DNA of 29,578 bases from a virus (IMGVR_UViG_3300036978_000035:1-29578), one strand, 5' to 3'; numbered from the stretch's first letter, positions 6,238-15,732 are shown. Notes: a model not told the origin generated them from the sequence alone. Numbers and translations are program-made.

Positions 6238-7388
6238 TGGAACTAAAGTCTACGATAGTCTTTGAACGGAATTACGACGCGCTTTATAATAACGAGGCGC
6301 GTTTTATAATTAACGAGGGTGGGTCGCGTTCAAGTAAGACCTATAGCCTATGCCAACTTATTCTAGTCTATTGCCTACAGAACAAAGGCGTAGTCGTTTC
6401 AATCATTCGTAAGACGTTCCCAGCTTTGAGGGCTACAGCTATGCGAGACTTTCTAGAAGTTCTAAAAGATTCTGGAATATACGAAAAGACTAGCCATAAC
6501 ATGAGTGAACATATCTACACATTCTCGAATGGATCTATGGTAGAGTTCTTTAGTGTAGACGACGAACAAAAGATACGCGGACGTAAACGACATCTGGCGT
6601 GGTGCAATGAAGCTAACGAAATTTTTTACGACGATTTCAGTCAATTGAATATGCGTACTGAACACAAGCTAATCTTTGACTATAACCCGTCAGATTCCAA
6701 CAGCTGGCTTTACGACCTACCAAAAAACGAAAGCATATTAATTAAGTCAACTTACAAGGATAACCCGTTTCTACCAGAAAGCATAAAGATTCAAATAGAA
6801 GACTTAAAGCGAACCGACGAAGCACTATACCAAATCTACGCACTAGGTGAAAAAGCCATAAGTAAAAGTAACATCTATTCAAACTGGACATTCTTACCAC
6901 ACAGACCCGCACGCTTTACTGAATTCATTTACGGACTGGATTTTGGTTATAACCACCCCCTTGCATTAATGCGCATTTACTGGCACGAAAAGGACATCTT
7001 TATAGAACCAGTCATTTACGAAAGCTACCTAACCACCGCGAACCTAATCGAAAAGCTAGCCAGTCTAAACATAGAGAAACACGCCGACATAGTAGCCGAC
7101 TACGCCAGACCCGAAATAATAGCCGAACTTAACAACGCTGGTTATAACGTACTGAATGCAAACAAGGCGGTTAAGAAAGGATTAGACGCTGTTAAGTCGT
7201 TCGGAGTTTACGCTCAAGAACACGAAGCATTAAAGAAAGAATACCAGAACTACAAATGGAAAAAGGTAGGGGACACAATCCTAGACGAACCCGTTAAACT
7301 TTGGGATGACGCTATGGACGCGACACGTTACGCGGTTACTTATATCAAAGAGCAATACTACACGGACGACAGCTACTTCGCGTTTTAG
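6237..7388 (+). CDS. terL: Terminase large subunit, PBSX/Terminase_3 type
   Basis: 383 aa, ATPase plus nuclease. The Walker A variant GGSRSSKT occupies residues 28-35, and the Walker B-like LAWCNEANEI lies near 120. The C-terminal RNase H-fold nuclease shows three acidic positions: GLDFGYNHPLAL (about 232), DIVADYARPEII (about 285-290) and LWDDAMDATRYAV (about 360-366). The length is near the low end for the family but all parts are present. It cuts and translocates DNA into the prohead. It is followed not by portal but by tail genes, an unusual order. Confidence 0.95.
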   Translation: MELKSTIVFERNYDALYNNEARFIINEGGSRSSKTYSLCQLILVYCLQNKGVVVSIIRKTFPALRATAMRDFLEVLKDSGIYEKTSHNMSEHIYTFSNGSMVEFFSVDDEQKIRGRKRHLAWCNEANEIFYDDFSQLNMRTEHKLIFDYNPSDSNSWLYDLPKNESILIKSTYKDNPFLPESIKIQIEDLKRTDEALYQIYALGEKAISKSNIYSNWTFLPHRPARFTEFIYGLDFGYNHPLALMRIYWHEKDIFIEPVIYESYLTTANLIEKLASLNIEKHADIVADYARPEIIAELNNAGYNVLNANKAVKKGLDAVKSFGVYAQEHEALKKEYQNYKWKKVGDTILDEPVKLWDDAMDATRYAVTYIKEQYYTDDSYFAF

Positions 7389-7410
7389 AACCTAAACAAA
7401 GACGGAAAAT

Positions 7411-7422
7411 AATATAGTTATG
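7411..7422 (+). promoter_or_regulatory. AATATAGTTATG start element
   Basis: One of six near-identical 12-mers ending exactly with the start codon (others at 5042, 11603, 14170, 17485 with one change, and 20124). It fixes the start of the 489-aa tail gene at 7420. Confidence 0.6.
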
Positions 7423-8889
7423 GCACAATCAATAATAGCACAACCCCAGAGAATCATGCCCGCTTACAACCCTATTAGGTTTATAGTGGATAGCACCAAC
7501 AAAAACAAAACTGGATTCCGTTACATTTACCAGATTTACAGCGGCGCGACCTTACTAGGTTCGTTCAAAGTCTTACCGACCTATTCGACTGGTTACGGAG
7601 AAATAGACCTATCTAAATTCCTTTCGAGTTATGTAAGCTGGGACTTTGACCCTAGTGTAACTCTAGATAAAGCCGCTCCAAATAGTTATAAGAACTACGC
7701 AGTAAACATAGGCGAAGAATACCTATACGAAATTACCTACACGTCTGCGCTAACCAACAGCGGAACGAACACACGTATAAACGTAGCTAACATCTTTCAA
7801 GTAGGCGACCAGATTAACATATCACAAAACGACGGCGGGACTGCTAACCCATTACTAGAAGGGTTACATACAATCATTGCAGTTTCTGGAACTTGGATTG
7901 ACGTTAACGTACCTTTCAGTTCTATTACTAACGTGAACATTGACGGCGTTATAAACTACGCAGACAATCAGAAAGTAGTAACATACAATATAACAAACAT
8001 AACCAACCTAAAAGTCTTTAACGGGGCGTTCACGTGGGTCGACTGGGTTACTTATAATTATAACGACTACACACTAGACGGGGTTACTAAGCAATGGCTA
8101 ACGAACCAGCCAAAGACGGACTTTTATTGTACACTAGGACAAGACCTATTTCTAAACGCCCGCGCTGTAGTAGGTAAAAAGATTTACTTTCAAAATAACG
8201 ACGGCGACACGTATAGCAAAAACGTAGTTAATAACGACACAATAGTAAGCGTGGCTGTAGGCTGTAACAATTACGGCGCATTGACTCCGATTACTGGAAC
8301 GTTACCAATGATTAAAGAAGACACTACGTACTATGACTTCTGGTACGAAGACGCTGGACAAAAGTCTGTTAAGTATAGAGTAAACATAGACAGACGCGTA
8401 CAAATAAACGAATACCATATTTGTTTCTTGGATCGTCTAGGTTCATTCTCTAGCTTTGCATTTCAGCTAAAGTCTTACGAACGTGGCGACGTTACACGGG
8501 ATGAGTTTAATAAAGACGTACAAGGCTACGTTAAAGCTGGTGCTTGGAATTATAATTACGAGGAGTTCGGATTTAATACGTTCAATATAAACGTGACTAA
8601 GACGCTAGAGTTAAACACTAACTGGATGACTCAAAACATGTCGGACTATTTCCAAGAATTGATAACGTCACCGCAAACGTTTTTAAAGTTAGTCCAATAC
8701 GTAACGACAGAAGACGGCGAACTAGTCCTAGATGAAGACGGATGCCCTATACACGTAGCAGAAAGCACGGCTTACGTTCCTTGCATTGTACAAAACAATA
8801 GCTTCGAAGTATACAAACAACGTAACAAGCATTTAATCAAACAAAGCATTTCAGTTAAACTAGCAAACAACGATAACGTAAATGGTTAA
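7420..8889 (+). CDS. Putative tail or baseplate structural protein, 489 aa
   Basis: A long, Asn/Thr/Tyr-rich, almost cysteine-poor protein with alternating beta strands, typical of virion surface or baseplate components. I see no enzymatic motif. It overlaps the 904-aa tail protein by eight bases and stands between terminase and tape measure, so it is most likely part of the tail tip. A possible beta-sandwich lies at residues about 110-190 (TNTRINVANIFQVGDQINIS and IIAVSGTWIDVNV). Assignment rests on composition and context. Confidence 0.7.
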   Translation: MAQSIIAQPQRIMPAYNPIRFIVDSTNKNKTGFRYIYQIYSGATLLGSFKVLPTYSTGYGEIDLSKFLSSYVSWDFDPSVTLDKAAPNSYKNYAVNIGEEYLYEITYTSALTNSGTNTRINVANIFQVGDQINISQNDGGTANPLLEGLHTIIAVSGTWIDVNVPFSSITNVNIDGVINYADNQKVVTYNITNITNLKVFNGAFTWVDWVTYNYNDYTLDGVTKQWLTNQPKTDFYCTLGQDLFLNARAVVGKKIYFQNNDGDTYSKNVVNNDTIVSVAVGCNNYGALTPITGTLPMIKEDTTYYDFWYEDAGQKSVKYRVNIDRRVQINEYHICFLDRLGSFSSFAFQLKSYERGDVTRDEFNKDVQGYVKAGAWNYNYEEFGFNTFNINVTKTLELNTNWMTQNMSDYFQELITSPQTFLKLVQYVTTEDGELVLDEDGCPIHVAESTAYVPCIVQNNSFEVYKQRNKHLIKQSISVKLANNDNVNG

Positions 8890-11596
8890 TAACGTAAAAA
8901 TAGTCCTAGAGACTGGCGTTTTAGACGTAAGACAAGACGTACAATTTCCCCTTAACTTTTCAGTAGGTGACATCCGCGACATATCTAAGCGAAGCGGTAC
9001 GTTTAGTAAGACTATCGTACTAGCTGGAACGGATAACAATAACCAACTATTAAACCATTACTACGATGTTAACATAAGCGCGGGAACGTTTGACATTACC
9101 AAGTTAACGAAGTGTCAAGTAGTACAAAATAATGTAGTCATTCTAGACAACGCGCTTTTGCAGTTGGTGAATGTAAACAAACAGCAGTTGACCGACGCGC
9201 ACGAACAAGTAGTTAACTACGAAGTCTTAATAAAAGACACGAAAGCCGAACTATTTACTACCATGAATAGTAAGGAACTAAACGATCTAGACTTTTCAGA
9301 CCTAGACCATTTCCAAACAAGCGCTGGAATTGTAGCGACGTTTAACAATACGATAGCAGACGGGTACAAGTACGTGTTACCTTATTCGACCACGAACACG
9401 AATAACTACCATATAAGAAAAATGAAGCCCGCTATTTATGCGAAACTTTATTTTGACCGCATCTTTAGCAACGCTGGCTATACATATCAATGGGACGACA
9501 TAGTACAAGCTAGGTTTGATAAACTATTGATTCCTTACAATGGCGACGAAAATGTAATAGACTGGAACGACTTTAAAGTAACAGCTGAAAAAGTATTTAC
9601 GACAGCACAACCCCAAAGTACAAATGGTTCTTTCATTTACTATTCAAACTTTATAACCAACTGGACAGAAACGCTAGACGATCAAAGTATATTTAATCCT
9701 ACGACGGGGGTTTATACTGCGCCAACAGACACCGACCCGCTAGCTTCGCAGTCTTACGAATTTAGGTTTAACGTAACATATAGACTTAAATACGAAAACT
9801 ATTCAGCTTCGCCAGTTAGACCATTCGAAAACTTAGGCTTTTCACCAACTAACGGAACTTTTAATTTTACTCCTTATTTAAAAGCAACTAATAACGGGAC
9901 TGGTGGAACAAATGCCAACTTAACTAATATTTCAGTTAATACATATATTCCTAGCGGAACTTCGTATAGTTCAACTTATGCAAATGCGGTTTTAACTTCG
10001 CCAACTCTAGTAATCAATACTGGTGATTTACTAAAGGTTAAAATAGGAATGTTAGATTATATTTCTAACCTTTCGGTAAGGTGGGGAACTTCTGCGTTCG
10101 TGGCTGCAAGGGTGGACGTAAATATAGATGTTTTAGATATTACTATGGAAATAGTCCCAAATAGTAATACCGCTGTTATTAGTGGCGTCTTAAACATGAA
10201 TCAATACGTTCCGCAAAAGATAAAACAAGCGGACTTTGTTAAGTCAATCTTTCAGATGTACAACCTATTCGCAGACGTAGACCCAGCGCAACCGAATAAC
10301 ATTATTTTAAGACACCGCGACGAATACTACGACAACGGCGCGGAGAAAGACTGGACGTATAAACTAGCAAAAGACCGCGAACAGAACCTAGAGTTTTTGC
10401 CAGACGTTACAAACAAACGTTTAATTCTTACATACAAACAAGACGAAGACGAACCAAACCAATTGTACTACCAAAGCACGGACGAAATTTACGGACAACA
10501 AGAATATATATTTGATTCAGAATATGTAAGGGACGTAGACACAAAGGAACTAATCTTTAGCCCTACACCAATTACTAAAACAAGTTTCGGGGCTATCGTT
10601 CCAATGATTGACGGACAAGCGCCTAAAACTAACATACGAATACTTTACGACGGCGGTGAACAAACGTGCGGAGCTTGGAACTTAGTAGCGCACGGTACAG
10701 TTGGAACTTTTAACATAACTACCTACCCAGCTATTACCCATTTCGACGACGCGAATACGCCAACGTTTGACATTAATTTCGGAACTTGCGACTTTTACTA
10801 TTACAATCCAGCGACACTTACTAACAACACTTTGTTTAATATGTACTGGCGTCGTACGATCAATCAAATAAACGTCGGTAAAATGCTAACGGCTTTCTTT
10901 AAGTTAGACGAACGCGACATACATAGTTTAAAACTGAACGACAAAATACGTATTGATAACAGCTGGTGGAATATTAACAAGGTAATGGACTATAACGCTG
11001 GCTTAAACCAGTTAACAAAAGTCGAACTAATAAGCGTAGACACGGAAATAGACCTAGCGCCATTTCAAACGTCTAATGGATATACAGCCCCTAGTACGAC
11101 TACCAGCGTAGCTTTGACTTCTGTTATGTCGTCGGCAATGCAAACAAATAACGTAATTCTAGCGGGTGCAAACGTAGCCATTTACGGAACGCGTAACATG
11201 GTAGCGCAGAACGTTCGAGGAATGATTATAGGCGACGAAAACACGTTAAACGAAGACGGACTAATAACGCCACGAATTAACGGCGTAGCTACTCAAGTAA
11301 GCGGGTATATTGCTAACATTACCCAGACGGGAACGAACGCGCCAGAAGCAAACGTTTTCACGGGTCAACTTGTTACGTGGACTAGAACGGGAACTGGTGA
11401 ATATTTAGGGACACCAGAAACGCCATACGATTTTAGTAACACCTACGTAATGATTAACCAAATAGAACATGACTACCAAGCAGCAGCCTATATAAACACG
11501 GACGGAAATATAGTAATAGTAACGTGTAGAAATAGCGGACATAGTCACGCAGACGGAAAACTAAATAACACTACTCTAGAAATTCGAACCTACTAA
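8882..11596 (+). CDS. Large tail-tip/baseplate protein, 904 aa
   Basis: The N-terminal 60 residues (LDVRQDVQFPLNFSVGDIRD, then KRSGTFSKTIVLAGTDNNN) resemble the start of large tail proteins of Bacteroidota siphophages. The rest is beta-rich; the end (from NNVILAGANVAIYG to MIIGDENTLNED) has the short Asn-Gly-rich repeats of a beta-helix-like tip. It is the largest virion protein here and probably part of the adsorption apparatus. DNA from about 9785 to 10190 is more A/T-rich than the flanks, suggesting a replaced segment within the gene. Confidence 0.75.
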   Translation: MVNNVKIVLETGVLDVRQDVQFPLNFSVGDIRDISKRSGTFSKTIVLAGTDNNNQLLNHYYDVNISAGTFDITKLTKCQVVQNNVVILDNALLQLVNVNKQQLTDAHEQVVNYEVLIKDTKAELFTTMNSKELNDLDFSDLDHFQTSAGIVATFNNTIADGYKYVLPYSTTNTNNYHIRKMKPAIYAKLYFDRIFSNAGYTYQWDDIVQARFDKLLIPYNGDENVIDWNDFKVTAEKVFTTAQPQSTNGSFIYYSNFITNWTETLDDQSIFNPTTGVYTAPTDTDPLASQSYEFRFNVTYRLKYENYSASPVRPFENLGFSPTNGTFNFTPYLKATNNGTGGTNANLTNISVNTYIPSGTSYSSTYANAVLTSPTLVINTGDLLKVKIGMLDYISNLSVRWGTSAFVAARVDVNIDVLDITMEIVPNSNTAVISGVLNMNQYVPQKIKQADFVKSIFQMYNLFADVDPAQPNNIILRHRDEYYDNGAEKDWTYKLAKDREQNLEFLPDVTNKRLILTYKQDEDEPNQLYYQSTDEIYGQQEYIFDSEYVRDVDTKELIFSPTPITKTSFGAIVPMIDGQAPKTNIRILYDGGEQTCGAWNLVAHGTVGTFNITTYPAITHFDDANTPTFDINFGTCDFYYYNPATLTNNTLFNMYWRRTINQINVGKMLTAFFKLDERDIHSLKLNDKIRIDNSWWNINKVMDYNAGLNQLTKVELISVDTEIDLAPFQTSNGYTAPSTTTSVALTSVMSSAMQTNNVILAGANVAIYGTRNMVAQNVRGMIIGDENTLNEDGLITPRINGVATQVSGYIANITQTGTNAPEANVFTGQLVTWTRTGTGEYLGTPETPYDFSNTYVMINQIEHDYQAAAYINTDGNIVIVTCRNSGHSHADGKLNNTTLEIRTY

Positions 11597-11602
11597 AAAG
11601 GT

Positions 11603-11614
11603 AATATAGTTATG
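11603..11614 (+). promoter_or_regulatory. AATATAGTTATG start element
   Basis: Exact copy of the 12-base element, placing the tape measure start at 11612; the preceding gene ends at 11596. Confidence 0.6.
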
Positions 11615-13714
11615 AATGAAGTAACGATACCACTAAAGCTAACGGGCGTCGGTTCGATGAAAGCCGAACTGCGCGCATTAAAAGCTGAAATAGCAAACGC
11701 TACAGATCCCGCACAAATGGAAGCGCTCGCAATGAAAGCGGGTGAACTATCGGACAAAATAAAAGACGCAAACGACGCGGTTAACGTCTTCGCTAGTGGG
11801 TCGAAGTTCGAACAAGTAAGCAACGGCTTAGGCGGTATTAAAGATTCGTTAATGTCGTTAGACTTTGAAGAAGCTAGCCAGAAATCAGAAGCCTTCGCTA
11901 ACAACTTAGGTAAGTTAAACCAAACAGATATAAGCGGGGCGCTCAAAGGAATTACTGGAACTGTAAAAAATATGGGTGGTGCGTTTGTTAAGTTAGGCGC
12001 GCAGATTCTAGCGAACCCTTTGTTTTTATTAGTGGCTATTATTACTGCTATTGTAGTAGCTATAGGCGCGTTCTTAAATAAAATAGGTGTACTAGGTACG
12101 GTTATGGATTTTATCATGGCGCCTATTAATGCTGTTATTGAAGGGTTTAAAATGCTTACGGACTGGTTAGGTTTAACTAGTTATGCAGCAGAAGAAAACG
12201 CAGAACGTATAGCAAAAGCAAACGAAACTATTATAGAATCTAGTAAAAGAAGAACGGAATCTGTAGGAGCTGCTTACGACTACGAAATAGAAAAGGCTAA
12301 GATTAACGGAAAAGACACCAATAAACTAGAACTAGAGAAGTCGAAAGCCCTAACGAACGAAGCTAAGTTACGTCGTAATCGTCAAATGATGGAACTAAAA
12401 GCGTTAAACGCCATTGCAAACGACGACAACAAAGAACAACGTAAGAAACTACGCGAATCTATTAACGCGGAAAACATAACTATTCGTCAAGGTTCGCGCG
12501 AACGTATGTTAATTTTAATGCGTGAAACCGCAGCTAAACGCGAGGAGTACAGAAAACAAAGAGAAGCAGCACAAAAGGCCGCAGAAGAAGAAGCGAAAGC
12601 AGCAGCGCAAGCCGCAGCAGATGCAGCACGCGAAGCCGCAGCACGTTGGAAAGAAAGGCGCGACGCTATTAAAAAAGCGACAGAAGACGTTCAAAAAGAA
12701 ATTGCAGCAGCTAACAAGTTATTAACAGATTCTACAAAGACCCAACAACAAGTAGAAGTTGACGACGTTAAGGTAAAATACGAAGCGTTAATAGCAGAAG
12801 CTGTAAAGTACAAACAAGACACTACAGCGCTAGAGAAAGCGAAGCAATTAGAAATTGATAAAATTAACAAAGGCTATACAGACGCGGAAATAGAAAAGCA
12901 AAAGAAAATTGACGACGAAAAACTAGCCGACCAAAAAAGACAAGCCGACCAACTCAAAGCGTTTAATGAAGCCGAAGCGTTAAAGTCCGAAGAACTAGAC
13001 GAACAAATTTACCAATCGAAACTTAGCGCCCAACAAAAAGAACTAGAAACTAATCAATATCACTTCGACGAACTTAAAGCGCAGTACGAACGTTACGGAA
13101 AAGACACAACCGATTTAATAGCGAAACAAAAAGAAGAAGAAGACAAAATTAACGCGAAGTACGCACTAGCCGAAATCGAAAAGGCTAAAGGTATTCGAGA
13201 TTCAAAGATTCAATTTACGCAAGACATAGCAACTGGTATCGGGGCTATTGGTGAAATGTTTATAAAGGATCAAAAGAAACTAGAGAAATTCAATAAAGCA
13301 CAAGCCCTAGTTCAAATCGGAATTGACACGGCGAAAGCAATCAGTTCGTTAGTCGCTATGTCGCAAGCTAACCCACTTAATGCGGTTACTGGTGGTACGG
13401 CTGGAATTGCACAATACGCCAGCGGAATTTTACAAATCATTACCAACGTAGCTAAAGCAAAAAGTTTGTTATCAAATCCTAGCGGGTCTGTTTCTGGCGG
13501 TGGTGGTGGCGGTGGTTCTGAATCCACTACTAGCGTTACACCTATTTCGCCAGCCGTACAAATGTACGGACAAGGTAACAACTTAAATACTGCGGGCGGT
13601 CAAGGTTCGGTTAACTCTAATCAAAATATGGTCGTTACTGCTGTTGTTTCTGAAACGGACATAACGAACACACAAAACAAAATAGATAAAATAAAAAAAT
13701 CTGCGGAACTATGA
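11612..13714 (+). CDS. Tail tape measure protein
   Basis: 700 aa, almost wholly helical. Hydrophobic segments follow residue 135 (NPLFLLVAIITAIVVAIGAF, then VMDFIMAPINAVI). An Ala/Glu/Lys-rich coiled coil runs over about residues 305-350 (AEEEAKAAAQAAADAAREAA), with further coils to about 530 and a Gly-rich linker (GSVSGGGGGGGS) near 630. This composition and length are those of a siphophage tape measure, whose length sets that of the tail. The usual tail assembly chaperones are not immediately upstream; candidates lie on the other strand at 16143-17451. Start fixed by AATATAGTTATG. Confidence 0.9.
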   Translation: MNEVTIPLKLTGVGSMKAELRALKAEIANATDPAQMEALAMKAGELSDKIKDANDAVNVFASGSKFEQVSNGLGGIKDSLMSLDFEEASQKSEAFANNLGKLNQTDISGALKGITGTVKNMGGAFVKLGAQILANPLFLLVAIITAIVVAIGAFLNKIGVLGTVMDFIMAPINAVIEGFKMLTDWLGLTSYAAEENAERIAKANETIIESSKRRTESVGAAYDYEIEKAKINGKDTNKLELEKSKALTNEAKLRRNRQMMELKALNAIANDDNKEQRKKLRESINAENITIRQGSRERMLILMRETAAKREEYRKQREAAQKAAEEEAKAAAQAAADAAREAAARWKERRDAIKKATEDVQKEIAAANKLLTDSTKTQQQVEVDDVKVKYEALIAEAVKYKQDTTALEKAKQLEIDKINKGYTDAEIEKQKKIDDEKLADQKRQADQLKAFNEAEALKSEELDEQIYQSKLSAQQKELETNQYHFDELKAQYERYGKDTTDLIAKQKEEEDKINAKYALAEIEKAKGIRDSKIQFTQDIATGIGAIGEMFIKDQKKLEKFNKAQALVQIGIDTAKAISSLVAMSQANPLNAVTGGTAGIAQYASGILQIITNVAKAKSLLSNPSGSVSGGGGGGGSESTTSVTPISPAVQMYGQGNNLNTAGGQGSVNSNQNMVVTAVVSETDITNTQNKIDKIKKSAEL

Positions 13715-14154
13715 CAAGCTATCAAGCCCTAATAAACGAAATAACAGCGTTTTACGATAACCATATTCAAGTAAAAAAGGTAGGGTCTGACTTTAAAGAG
13801 CAGATGTTTAACTTCGCAACTAAAGACGAAAAATACCCTATCGTTTATATAGTTCCAGTAAGCGCTTTGCCTACTGAAAACACGAACGATTTTACTTTAG
13901 AAATATATTGCTTTGACATAATCCAAAAAGACCGCGCTAATATTAACGTAATCCTTTCAGATTGCCAGCAAATTCTATACGATCTTTACACGTACTTTAT
14001 TAACTCTAATAACTACGCGTTCGACGTAATAGACATACCTAGTTTTACTCCGTTAAATAACGATTTACTAGACTATTGTGCGGGCTGGGTAATGACTGCG
14101 ACGTATTCAGTAAATAACTGGACGGACTGCGCCGTACCTTTAAAGGGAAACTAA
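13711..14154 (+). CDS. Putative tail terminator/completion protein
   Basis: 147 aa, starting in the tape measure stop (ATGA). The mixed alpha/beta pattern is IVYIVPVSALP, then LEIYCFDIIQKDRANINVIL, SDCQQILYDLYTYF and a C-terminal CAGWVMTATY. It resembles short proteins that lie beside tail genes in Bacteroidota phages and are comparable to tail-terminator folds (gpU-like), which cap the tube and join it to the head. No catalytic motif. The role is inferred from position and predicted fold. Confidence 0.6.
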   Translation: MTSYQALINEITAFYDNHIQVKKVGSDFKEQMFNFATKDEKYPIVYIVPVSALPTENTNDFTLEIYCFDIIQKDRANINVILSDCQQILYDLYTYFINSNNYAFDVIDIPSFTPLNNDLLDYCAGWVMTATYSVNNWTDCAVPLKGN

Positions 14155-14169
14155 ACACGAATTAAAATT

Positions 14170-14181
14170 AATATAGTTATG
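14170..14181 (+). promoter_or_regulatory. AATATAGTTATG start element
   Basis: Exact copy of the 12-base element that ends in a start codon; sets the start of the 90-aa gene at 14179. Confidence 0.6.
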
Positions 14182-14451
14182 GGATCAAATTTAATAGGAG
14201 AATTAGCGGGTAACATGGGAACTTTTGTAGTAAACACTACAGCAGAAGTAACAAAAAACGTAGACGCTATCGTAGTGTTAGAAGACACTATTTTTACCAG
14301 CATTAAAGTAGCTGGAACGGACGCAAAAAGTACATACATACAAGACGCTAGTTTAGCTGTTAAGGCTGGAACTATTATAACGCCTATTAACGATTTACAA
14401 TTTAGTGGCGTGAAATTAACAAGCGGTTCTGTAGTTTTAGTTTTAGGGTAA
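14179..14451 (+). CDS. Small beta-rich virion-type protein, 90 aa
   Basis: Composed of Val/Thr/Gly-rich strands (NMGTFVVNTTAEVTKNVDAI, then VVLEDTIFTSIKVAG) without cysteine, membrane segment or catalytic residues. It ends in a strand-like VKLTSGSVVLVLG. Such proteins are often head decoration, trimeric spike or fibre-associated parts. It lies directly before a 45-aa gene and the tail fibre, so a tail-surface role is the best guess. No specific family recognised. Confidence 0.65.
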   Translation: MGSNLIGELAGNMGTFVVNTTAEVTKNVDAIVVLEDTIFTSIKVAGTDAKSTYIQDASLAVKAGTIITPINDLQFSGVKLTSGSVVLVLG

Positions 14452-14452
14452 T

Positions 14453-14590
14453 ATGTACGGCTTCGCTATTTCACTTTATAACACAACGCGCTGGCTTTAT
14501 AATCAAGGTTCTAGCTTGTTTGTTTTTAGAGTAACCGAAAACACGGACGCACGAATAACAGAAAATAACGATAAATTAATCATTGAATAA
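14453..14590 (+). CDS. Unknown 45-aa protein before the tail fibre gene
   Basis: A short frame starting two bases after the previous stop and ending with TAA at 14588-14590, immediately abutting the fibre gene start at 14591. The product begins MYGFAISLYNTTRWL and ends in polar residues. Tight spacing on both sides supports a real gene, despite its length. It may be a small tail-tip or linker protein; no family recognised. Confidence 0.6.
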   Translation: MYGFAISLYNTTRWLYNQGSSLFVFRVTENTDARITENNDKLIIE

Positions 14591-15574
14591 ATGGCAAATA
14601 TTAAAATAAGTCAATTACCAGCGAAAGGCGCTAACCTAGCTTCTACAGACTTAGTAGAAATTTCTGAGTTTAACGGGTCTGGTTATGTTTCTAAAAGTAT
14701 TACGGGTCAAGAAATTATAGACGGGGCTAGTGGTGGCGGTGTAACAGACGTAACAGCTACAGCGCCGTTAAGTTCTACGGGTGGTAGTACACCAGACATA
14801 GCAATTACGCAAGCGGGCGCAGCAGACGACGGCTATTTAAGCACTGGCGACTGGAACGCTTTCAACAATAAACAAGACGGCTTAATTAGTGGTACAAATA
14901 TTAAAAGTTTAAATGGCGCTTCTTTATTAGGTTCTGGCGGTTTGTCCGTACAGCCTACGCTAGTAAGCGGCACAAACATTAAAACGATTAATGGATCTGA
15001 TATTTTAGGTAGTGGCGATTTAGTAGTTGGTGGTGGCTTACAAGGATATTATAATTTTATAAAGCCTCAAGCGGGACAAACGGTAAATAATAGATTTATT
15101 ACTACTTCTTCTTCGTTTAATATATATACTAATAATATTATTAGATTGCATCCATATGTAACAGCATATACAATAACATCCACTACTATATCAATTCAAG
15201 TTCTTACTGGTCAAGCTGGAGCATTAGGTAGAATTCTAATTTATTCAAATTTAAACGGATTACCAAATACAAAACTTTACGAAAGTGCAGACTTGAATTT
15301 ATCAACAAGTGGATTTAAAACGGCAACTATTGCATTTACTTTTACTGCGGGTACTACTTATTGGATTGGTTTTCAAAACTTTTTAACAGTCACAAGTGCA
15401 TCAATCACATCAATTTTAAATGGTTCAATGATTCAATTTTTAGCCAATCCAACCACTAATGGTGGATATACTGGATATGAAACAAGTGCATATACTTTCG
15501 GAACTGCGCCAGCAACAATGGGTGCGGTTACTGGCACAGACCAAAGTTTTCCATTAATATTAATTAAATTGTAA
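14591..15574 (+). CDS. Tail fibre / receptor-binding protein
   Basis: 327 aa. The N-terminal domain MANIKISQLPAKGANLASTD is a common attachment start of Bacteroidota phage fibres. Residues about 60-145 are a fibrous shaft with GAADDGYLSTGDWNAFNNKQD-type and SGTNIKxxNG repeats: SGTNIKSLNGASLLGSGGL and SGTNIKTINGSDILGSGDL. Residues from about 155 form an independent beta-sandwich tip, Thr/Ser/Ile-rich, likely to bind the receptor. The DNA of that tip (about 15040-15570) is markedly more A/T-rich than the shaft, as if exchanged by recombination. Confidence 0.82.
   Translation: MANIKISQLPAKGANLASTDLVEISEFNGSGYVSKSITGQEIIDGASGGGVTDVTATAPLSSTGGSTPDIAITQAGAADDGYLSTGDWNAFNNKQDGLISGTNIKSLNGASLLGSGGLSVQPTLVSGTNIKTINGSDILGSGDLVVGGGLQGYYNFIKPQAGQTVNNRFITTSSSFNIYTNNIIRLHPYVTAYTITSTTISIQVLTGQAGALGRILIYSNLNGLPNTKLYESADLNLSTSGFKTATIAFTFTAGTTYWIGFQNFLTVTSASITSILNGSMIQFLANPTTNGGYTGYETSAYTFGTAPATMGAVTGTDQSFPLILIKL
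14888..15022 (+). repeat. Fibre shaft repeat, two 19-residue units
   Basis: Two related 57-base units (14888-14944 and 14966-15022) encode SGTNIKSLNGASLLGSGGL and SGTNIKTINGSDILGSGDL. They have diverged at silent positions, so selection is on protein. Likely trimeric shaft repeats. Confidence 0.8.
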
Positions 15575-15576
15575 CT

Positions 15577-15732
15577 ATGCCACAAGTAAGAAACGAAATA
15601 TACAACGACGAAGGATTAGTAAGAGTTGAATTTATTGAAACAGACGAACCTACGCAAGAAGAACTTATTGCACAAAAAGAAGCTGAACTGCTAGCTATGT
15701 ACAATGAACTGAAAGCATTAAAAGGTGAATAA
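15577..15732 (+). CDS. Small acidic protein, 51 aa, after the fibre gene
   Basis: Starts two bases after the fibre stop and its TAA overlaps the next ATG (TAATG). The N-terminal half is beta-like (MPQVRNEIYNDEGLVRVEFI); the C-terminal half is a Glu/Leu/Ala helix (QEELIAQKEAELLAMYNELKAL) likely to form a coiled coil. Location suggests a fibre-associated or chaperone role, which cannot be shown from sequence alone. Confidence 0.68.
   Translation: MPQVRNEIYNDEGLVRVEFIETDEPTQEELIAQKEAELLAMYNELKALKGE

Noticed and set aside
11593-12117. Long open frame on the minus strand inside the tape measure gene
   Set aside because: Composition is that of an antisense shadow (runs of Ser, Ala, Ile, Pro) of the plus-strand tape measure gene. 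No start context supports it.
12522-12725. Plus-strand Lys/Gln-rich frame within the tape measure gene
   Set aside because: Shifted reading of the Ala/Glu-rich coiled coil; low complexity and no initiation context.
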